A stretch of 64,000 bases of DNA. Source: Stercorarius parasiticus. Lineage: Eukaryota; Chordata; Aves; Charadriiformes; Stercorariidae. Made by a program: the position numbers and the translations under genes. The stretch spans positions 183,822 to 247,821 of the forward strand of contig VWZL01005060.1 of assembly GCA_013396915.1 (NCBI GenBank). Direction: 5' to 3'. Positions 58,001-64,000 of the stretch are shown here, piece by piece (positions within the stretch are counted from its first letter, which is position 1; every line of letters starts with the position of its first letter). The notes under the pieces were generated by a model. It ran no database searches. It saw only the letters and a list, made by a program, of their open reading frames with translations, and was not told where the DNA came from.

Positions 58001-58009
58001 TGAGTTCAT

Positions 58010-58715
58010 TTTTCCATTTCAGGCACAGAATATAATACAAGGAGGAACGCAGAGATCGTGGAAGGACAAACACTCATATTTCTGCAGCTGCAACTACTTC
58101 GGTCTCATGGTCAGGGTCAATGTGCGACCAGTTTCATGTGAGACAGGTCCTGTTCTGAGGTGGAACAGGGTGGAACAGCATGACTTTTTAAGGCTTTGGG
58201 ACTTAGGATTATTTTAGAGCTGACCGTCCATCACTGCGTTCATCAATGAAGCTGCACTTCTTTAGAACTAAGGATTTCTTTAGTGCTGCATGCTCTGACA
58301 TGACCTCTCGCCCGCGTATGTATGAGAGGGACCACACAGAGCACGGGGTGAGGTTTAAAACAAGACATGAGGGAAAACCAATGGTGGAGGCCTGGCAGGG
58401 AGCAAGCGGGGGTCTGTTAAAGTCCCAGCGGCCATGTCAGCCTGCGTCGCCCTCTCGGGCCGGTTGCGTTCGGCTCTCCGCTCTGCCCCACCGCCCGCTC
58501 CTCGGGAACGACCCCATCCCCAAACACCGTGTGTGTGTGTGTGTTCCCCGTCACGGGGCTCCCCACTCCCGCACCTGGCCTCCCGCCGCCGTCGCCATGG
58601 GAACCCTTCACTTCCGGCGCACGGCCGGGGCGTCGCGGGCCGATGACGCAAGCTGCGCCCAGCGCTTCCGGTTGCGCCGAGCGGGAGCGGGGTTGGGGCC
58701 GCTGTAGCTGCTGCC
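58010..58715 (+). promoter_or_regulatory. DNTTIP1: DNTTIP1 upstream region and CpG-rich promoter
   Basis: The first 400 bp are ordinary sequence. From about 58.42 kb it becomes GC- and CpG-rich, with CACTTCCGG and CGCTTCCGG ETS-type sites near 58.61 and 58.66 kb and a short GT run, ending at the DNTTIP1 start codon. No TATA box is seen, as expected for a housekeeping gene. Confidence 0.6.
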
Positions 58716-61700
58716 ATGGGTGCCGCCCGGGATGCGGAGCAGCAGCCGGGGCCGCCAGGCGAGGAGGGTCTGGGCGGCGCCGAGGAGCAGCTGGTCAGCA
58801 CGGTGAGGCGGGGGGTGGCCGGGGCCGGGCGGTGGAGGGGAGGGGGCAGCGGGCAGCGGGCGGGCCGTGGCTGACGGCTGTGTCCCGCAGAGCCCCTGGA
58901 ACATCATGATCAAGCACCGGCAGGTGCAGCGGCGCGGCCGGCGCTCACAGATGACCACCAGGTACGGGGTGGACCGGGCCGGAGGGACCGGGCCGGTCGG
59001 GAGCTGGACTGGGGGGGCGGTGGGGGGAGTCCGGGCCAGCTGGATCCGAGGGGGAAGGTTGAACAGCGGGACTGGACTGGCTGGACCAAACTGGGCACCA
59101 GACCGGAGAGGAGGATCTGGGTCAGACCAGTCTGGGAGACACCCACACACACACCTGAATCCTCCATCTTTAGCTTCACGGACCCGGTCGTGTCCATGGA
59201 CCTGCTGCGAGCTGTCCTGCAGCCCAGCATCAATGAGGAAATCCGGGCTGTCTTCAACAAGTACATGAAGGTGAGAACTGCCCCATCCCATCATGGGCTG
59301 CATAGAGAGAGCTCTGCTCCCAGCTGCTGTGCGAGGCTGTCGCGCCCGGCTCCTGGGTGCAGTGTGGGAGCTGGGCCTCCATGCCTGCCCTGACGCTACT
59401 TGGCTGCTCAGGCTGTAGCGCTCTCTTCCAGTTTTTCCAGAAGGCAGCAATCAACGTACGTGATAATGTCGGGGAGGAGGTGGACCCAGAGCAGCTCATC
59501 CAGGAGACGTGTCGGAGCTGCTTGGAGCAGGTGGGTGCTAAGTGAGGGGCTCCACTCCCTCAGCAGAGCCTGGCACCTGGACGAGCAGAGCAGCCCAGCT
59601 AGGACACATCCCTCTTAATGGCTTTGCCATTAGTCGGGAGGGATGACACATCCACAGCCCTTCTATGGTTGCTGGGCTTGGCTTCATTCTCACTGGGAAG
59701 AGGAGAGCAGTCAGGTCCGGGGGCAGCTCATGCTGCTGCTTTCTGCTGCTGTCGTTAGCACGTGTCGCACAGAGCTTCCACAGAGACCAGCCTCCTGGCA
59801 TCTGTCAGAGAATCCTGGGGGCAGCAGGTTTTTTTTCTTTCACATCTTGCTTTTGTCCCAGTTGACCAGATTGTGCTTTTGCATCTTGCCATCTCTGAAA
59901 GCACTGCATGGTGGCACTCCAAAAGCAGACATGTTACAGGGCTTTGGGGCAGATACACAAAAGTGGGGGTTGCTGGCAGGTCCCTCTTGGGCCCAGAATC
60001 GGGTAACCCTTCTTTGTCTTCCTGCAGGCCAAACTGTTGTTCTCTGATGGCAAAAAGGTTGTTCCCAGGTTGCCCCATGAGCAGGTAGTACCAAAGGTAA
60101 AAGTTTTTATTGTTCCCAGAGGCATGAATGGCTTGTAAGAGCTGGGAGAAAGGTTGGAATTGCTTTGTTCTCTGCCTGTTCTTGTCCATCAGTGCTCCAG
60201 GGGGAAGGCAGAGCTGGGGGATGTTAGGCTAGGAGGGAGCGGTACCTAGAGGGCAACGAAAATCCCAGGTGCAGTCACCGCTTGTTGGAGTTCGATGCAT
60301 CTCACAGGGACAGGGTGGGGTTGGCATTTCCCTGTGCGCTTGGGCTCTCTGCCTCAAGTGTGGCAAAGGAGAGAGTGGCCAGCGGGATGCGTGGGGCTCT
60401 GCCCGCCTGGTGGGGAGAAGGGCTCTGCTCATCCCACTGCCATTCCTCTTCCAGCGTGCCAGACAGATGGATGAGGATCTGAATCGTAGAGGGAGCCCCA
60501 TTCCCAAAAAGGTAGGAAGGCTTTCCACACAAGGGATTTTATTTTTTGGGAAGCCTCGTCCTCCTTCCTGGCCATTCTCACAGTATGAGCACATGCAACT
60601 GCACAGGCAGCTTTTGGGGTGCCTCAGAGGGGCTCGTTCTCATGCCAGCCTACATTTCTGCTCATGACAAAAAGAGCAGCTTCCCTGGGAGGGGGTGGGT
60701 AGCCAAGAGGGTTCTCTCTGCCTGCACAGCTGAGTCACTGAAGGATTTCTTCCATGCAGAGAAAGGGGCGGCCTCCAGTACAGAGCCTGTCAAATGATCG
60801 TGGGGTCTCAGGCATGGCTGCGTGAGTATGGGTCCCATGTTTCAGGAGGGCAGGGGGGGAAATGAGGCTGCCTGAATCGGGAAGTACAGAAACCCTGCGG
60901 TCTCCTTCCCATCCTGCAGAAAGTAAAGGTGCAGGGAGAGTGCCAGAGGGCGGGTGGGAGGGATTTAGGTTGAGCTGTTCTTCCCAGGAGGCAAAGACCT
61001 TCAAGGAAAGGGTTTTAAATAGGCCTAAAGGGGTGAAAAGGTCCAGATGGACTATTCAGAGTGAGGAGTGGGTGGTGATGGGATCTTGGCAGCCAGGGAG
61101 AGAAGAACTTGCAGCAAAGATGAGGGTCCGGAGCAGGGNCAGATCTGGAAGGGCTGGGGCTCAGTCCCTGCTGCTGGTGCCACAGTGGTGACTGCGCTGG
61201 TCCCGTAGGAACTCGTTCTTACTGCATTTTCCTTCCCCTCAGGTGGAAGCTCAAGGTCTCTGAGCCAGTGAGAAGGGATGGACCAAAGGTATTGGCTGGC
61301 CAACACGACTGGGCTCACCCTCTCCTCCCCTTTGCTTCCGCCAGCAGAGCCCCGCTGCTGCGGGAACGGAGGACAGCACTGAGCTGTGCTGTGCCCCAAC
61401 GGGCCCCTGCAGTGTAGGAGAGAAGCAAGAAGAGGAGCGAAGTGCCTCGAGGCCTTTGCTTGTCTCCCCCAGGCACTGTAGCCTGTAGCTCTGCAGAGTG
61501 GTGCCACTGTTAAGAGACCTGGGGAGAGCAGTAGTAGCCAGGAGGATCCCACAAGTGTTTCCCGCAAGGGAACCTGCTTAGATCAGCCCAGAGGGAATAT
61601 AACTTCCCTCCTCTGCGGAAGTCCGGAGGTCTGTGGCCAGCTCCCTCCCTCCCAGGCTGGGGGCGGTTCTGAGGTTCCCCATCAGAGAGCTGAGGCTCAT

Positions 61701-63769
61701 GGAGCATGGGCCGGCACCAGCTTCATTTCTAATGTTGCCCCTTTTCCAATTGCTCTGTAGTGGGATCCATCCCGACTGACTGAAACCACAACCTTTGTGC
61801 TGGGATCTCGAGCAAACAAGTAAGGAATGGCCCTGTTGATGGAGGGTGGTGTCTCCAAGGCAGGAGCCCGTAAGACTCCTCCCGTTACTTTGCTTCTCTG
61901 CCTCGAAAGCAGTAGGAAGGGCTTGGGGAGGAGAGGAGGTGTCCCCGTACCACCGCACCCGCCCTCCGTGCAGGTGTAACACCCCTTCGTGTTCCTCTTT
62001 CAGAGCTCTCGGGATGGGAGGAACAAGAGGGCGCCTCTACATCAAGCATCCCCACCTCTTTAAGGTCAGATGCCGCAGCAGGACGCTTCCTCCTTCGGGG
62101 TTTGCTCAGAAATGGTTTCTGATGGGAATCGGGAGCGTGTGCTTTGGCTCATTTGTTTTCTTCCTCCCCCACACCCTTGTTTGTTGTCTTAGAGCACACA
62201 CAGAGTCTGTCTAGCACACTGGAACATAAGCTAACAGATTAGGGCAGCCTCCAAGGTGGTGGGTTTGGCTGGAGCCAGGGCTTGAGGCTGGAGAAACGGC
62301 GGGCAGAGCTGAGCCCCCACTTCCCTGACAGCCCCTGGTGGGGGGCAATGCACTTGAGGGAGCGCTGGAGCGGGGTGCAGCATCCCGGCAGGAGGGTGGT
62401 CAGAGCGGAAGGTCTGTTGCCTGTGTTGAGCTAGGTCCTTGCTGCTTTATTGCAGTACGCAGCCGACCCGCAAGATAAGCACTGGCTGGCAGAGCAGCAG
62501 CACATGAGGGCCACTGGGGGCAAGATGGTGAGTACGCCCGGGCTGGCGGCTGCTGCAGCCGGCGGGGACCGCGCAGAGACCCACTGCAGGGCTAGGACGG
62601 GCAGAGGAGCCGCCTGCTGCGGGGAAGGTGGCTTTGGCAGGAGGCTAGGCAGGGCGCACGGAGGCAGACATGCTGCCAGGGGGCTGCGGAGGTCCGTCCG
62701 CTGCCCCCTGGGATTTGGGTGAAGGCGAGTGGCGCAGGCCAGGAGGCCACCCCAGCTCCCGCGGGGAGCAGTGACTCCACACTGGCTGGAGACAGGGGAT
62801 GTGGCACTGCCCTCGCTGCTGCCAGAGTGGGTGTGTGACAGCCCTGAGGTGTGTCCTCACCTTGTGCTGCAGGCCTACCTCCTCATCGAAGAGGATATTC
62901 GGGATTTGGCTGCCAGTGACGATTACAGGTGAGGAGCAGAGCAGGGGTGCCATGTGTGCCTGGGGCTGCTGCCCTGGGGGGGCCTCTGCTGTGACCACCC
63001 TTGCTGCTTCTCTGAAGGGAGGGACCTGTGTTGGGAGAAGCCCTGCCCTGTGCCAGCTGTGGGGGGGCTCAGTGCTGGTTGAGGGCTTGCTGCTGGTTGG
63101 GGGTTGGTGCCAGGGGTCCATGGTGGGTGCCAGGGGTTTGGGCTCACTGCTGGTTGGGGTCAATGGTGGGTGCTGGGGCTTTGGGCTCGCAGCTGGATGG
63201 GGGCCTGGGGTGCGTGCTGGGGGTTTGGGCTCACTGCTGGATGGGTGTCTGGGGTGGGTGCTGGGGGTTTGGGCTTGGTGCTGGTTGGGGGTCCACAGTG
63301 AGTGCTGGAGGTTTGGGCTCAGTGCTGGTTGGAGGGCCACGGTGGGTGCCAGCATCTGTAGTGGGTGTGGGGGGCTTGGGCTTGTTGCTGGCTGGGGATC
63401 CATGGTGGGTGCCAGGGCTCGGTGCTGGTTGGGGGTCCACAGTGGGTGCTGGTGTCTATGGTGGGTGCTAGGGGTTTGGGCTCACTGCTGGTTGGGAGTT
63501 CATGGTGGGTGCTGGGGGGTCAGGTTCGGTACTGGTTGGGGGTCCATGGTGGTGCTGGAGGTTTGTGCCTGGTGCTGGTGGGTCCGTGGTGGGTGCCGAG
63601 GTCCCACTGTCTCACCCCACCTCTCCCCAGGGACTCCGTCGACCTGCGGCTGGAGGGGCTGAAGCCCTTCATCCCACCGGCATGGATGACGGAGAAGATG
63701 CAGAAGCACATGGAGACACTTCGCCGCGGGGGGGACGCGCCGCCTTCCGAGTGCCCCCCTGAACCCTGA
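58716..63769 (+). CDS. DNTTIP1: DNTTIP1, deoxynucleotidyltransferase terminal-interacting protein 1
   Basis: Nuclear protein that binds TdT and is a core subunit of the MiDAC histone deacetylase complex with HDAC1/2 and MIDEAS. Thirteen exons: 58716-58802, 58891-58961, 59174-59270, 59432-59530, 60028-60096, 60455-60511, 60760-60821, 61243-61288, 61761-61819, 62004-62064, 62456-62527, 62873-62928 and 63631-63769. All have consensus GT/AG and matching phases, giving 324 residues against 329 in human. Recognisable segments in order: SPWNIMIKHRQVQRRGRR, the helical dimerisation region (MDLLRAVLQPSINEEIR), KKRKGRPP (AT-hook-like), TTTFVLGSRANKALGMGG, RLYIKHPHLFKYAADPQD, and the C-terminal LKPFIPPAWMTEKMQKHM. 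An unknown base at 61139 is intronic. Human synteny (WFDC3-DNTTIP1-UBE2C) agrees with the context here. Confidence 0.97.
63085..63595. repeat. 44-bp minisatellite in DNTTIP1 intron 12
   Basis: About 11-12 imperfect copies of a GT-rich unit containing TTTGGGCTCACTGCTGGTTG and GGTGGGTGC. Successive TTTGGG motifs fall at 63137, 63180, 63224, 63268 and 63312, a 44-bp period. It fills most of the intron from 62929 to 63630. One strand is strongly G-rich. Confidence 0.88.
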
Positions 63770-63788
63770 GGGCCCCGTCCGGGCCCCC

Positions 63789-63794
63789 AATAAA
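63789..63794 (+). terminator. DNTTIP1: Polyadenylation signal of DNTTIP1
   Basis: AATAAA 20 nt after the stop codon. The 3' UTR is therefore extremely short, leaving little room before the next promoter. Confidence 0.85.
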
Positions 63795-63839
63795 GCCGCT
63801 TCGCACTTGCTTCCGCCGCCTCCTGGGGTCGGGGTGAGG

Positions 63840-64000
63840 GGCGTTGGTGGTATCTGGCCCTTTAAGAGACCCGCGGCGGCGCCCAGCGGCTGCCGGCCGT
63901 TACCGTGACAGCCGCATCCGGGGCGAGCCACCATTGGTTGGCTCGAAGGGAGCTGCCCGCTGATTGGCGGAGGGGCCGCACGTTGGAAACATTCAAACGG
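63840..64000 (+). promoter_or_regulatory. UBE2C: Cell-cycle promoter, probably of UBE2C
   Basis: Two ATTGG boxes (inverted CCAAT, NF-Y sites) at 63933-63937 and 63963-63967, 30 bp apart, are followed by TTCAAA at 63992-63997, the inverse of the CHR element TTTGAA. CCAAT boxes plus a CHR are the signature of late cell-cycle genes regulated by DREAM/MMB. In human the gene next to DNTTIP1 is UBE2C, whose promoter is of this type. The coding region lies beyond the window. Confidence 0.6.

Overview
The window looks like a compact, GC-rich piece of a bird genome, most likely a microchromosome. Introns are short, there is a CR1 LINE 3' end at 51667-51752, and a 592-bp solo LTR at 57409-58000 belongs to a type I recognise from many neoavian birds. 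Three syntenic anchors are secure or likely. The first coding exon of CTNNBL1 lies on the minus strand near 7.87 kb, with about 7.85 kb of its first intron to the left. A complete DNTTIP1 lies on the plus strand at 58.7-63.8 kb. At the right edge is a cell-cycle type promoter in the position expected for UBE2C. In human, CTNNBL1 and DNTTIP1 are both on chromosome 20q but megabases apart, so the bird order CTNNBL1 - WFDC cluster - DNTTIP1 reflects a rearrangement.

Between the anchors lies a WFDC (whey acidic protein, four-disulfide core) cluster at about 19.5-52 kb. Left to right it holds: a minus-strand WAP-WAP-WAP-Kunitz gene (19.5-22 kb); an orphan signal-peptide exon (24.3 kb); WFDC2/HE4 (28.1-30.2 kb); a gene with five intact WAP exons plus one decayed one (31.5-34.3 kb); a gene with 13 WAP modules (35.2-41.4 kb); a minus-strand WAP-Kunitz gene (42.3-43.3 kb); a remnant with a signal exon and a short downstream exon (47.0-47.5 kb); and a minus-strand gene (48.6-51.9 kb) with a WFDC-type signal exon but no WAP domain. 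Almost every coding exon begins and ends in phase 1, so modules can be duplicated or dropped without frame change. Seven of the eight loci carry a TTTAAA/TATAAA-like box about 40-55 nt upstream of the ATG.

The most unusual gene is the last one. Its predicted 347-residue secreted protein has about 22 hexapeptides of the type G-x-K-P-E/V-x followed by a tail of about 119 residues made almost entirely of Asp with Gly and Asn. The hexapeptides recall the transglutaminase-substrate (cementoin) repeats of mammalian trappins, which map to the same mammalian WFDC locus. I infer an avian trappin-like or REST-like gene whose WAP domain has been replaced by an acidic tail that could bind calcium. A second theme is the paired loss of disulfide partners in single WAP modules (C1/C6 or C2/C7), and two half-WAP modules that keep only C3-C8.

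The 10.8-19.5 kb stretch has no recognisable gene but alternates GC-rich DNA with AT-rich homeodomain-like islands that look like conserved non-coding elements. The 52-57.4 kb stretch is also without recognisable genes. Gene assignments rest on translation, splice-site phase and family knowledge; no database search was possible.
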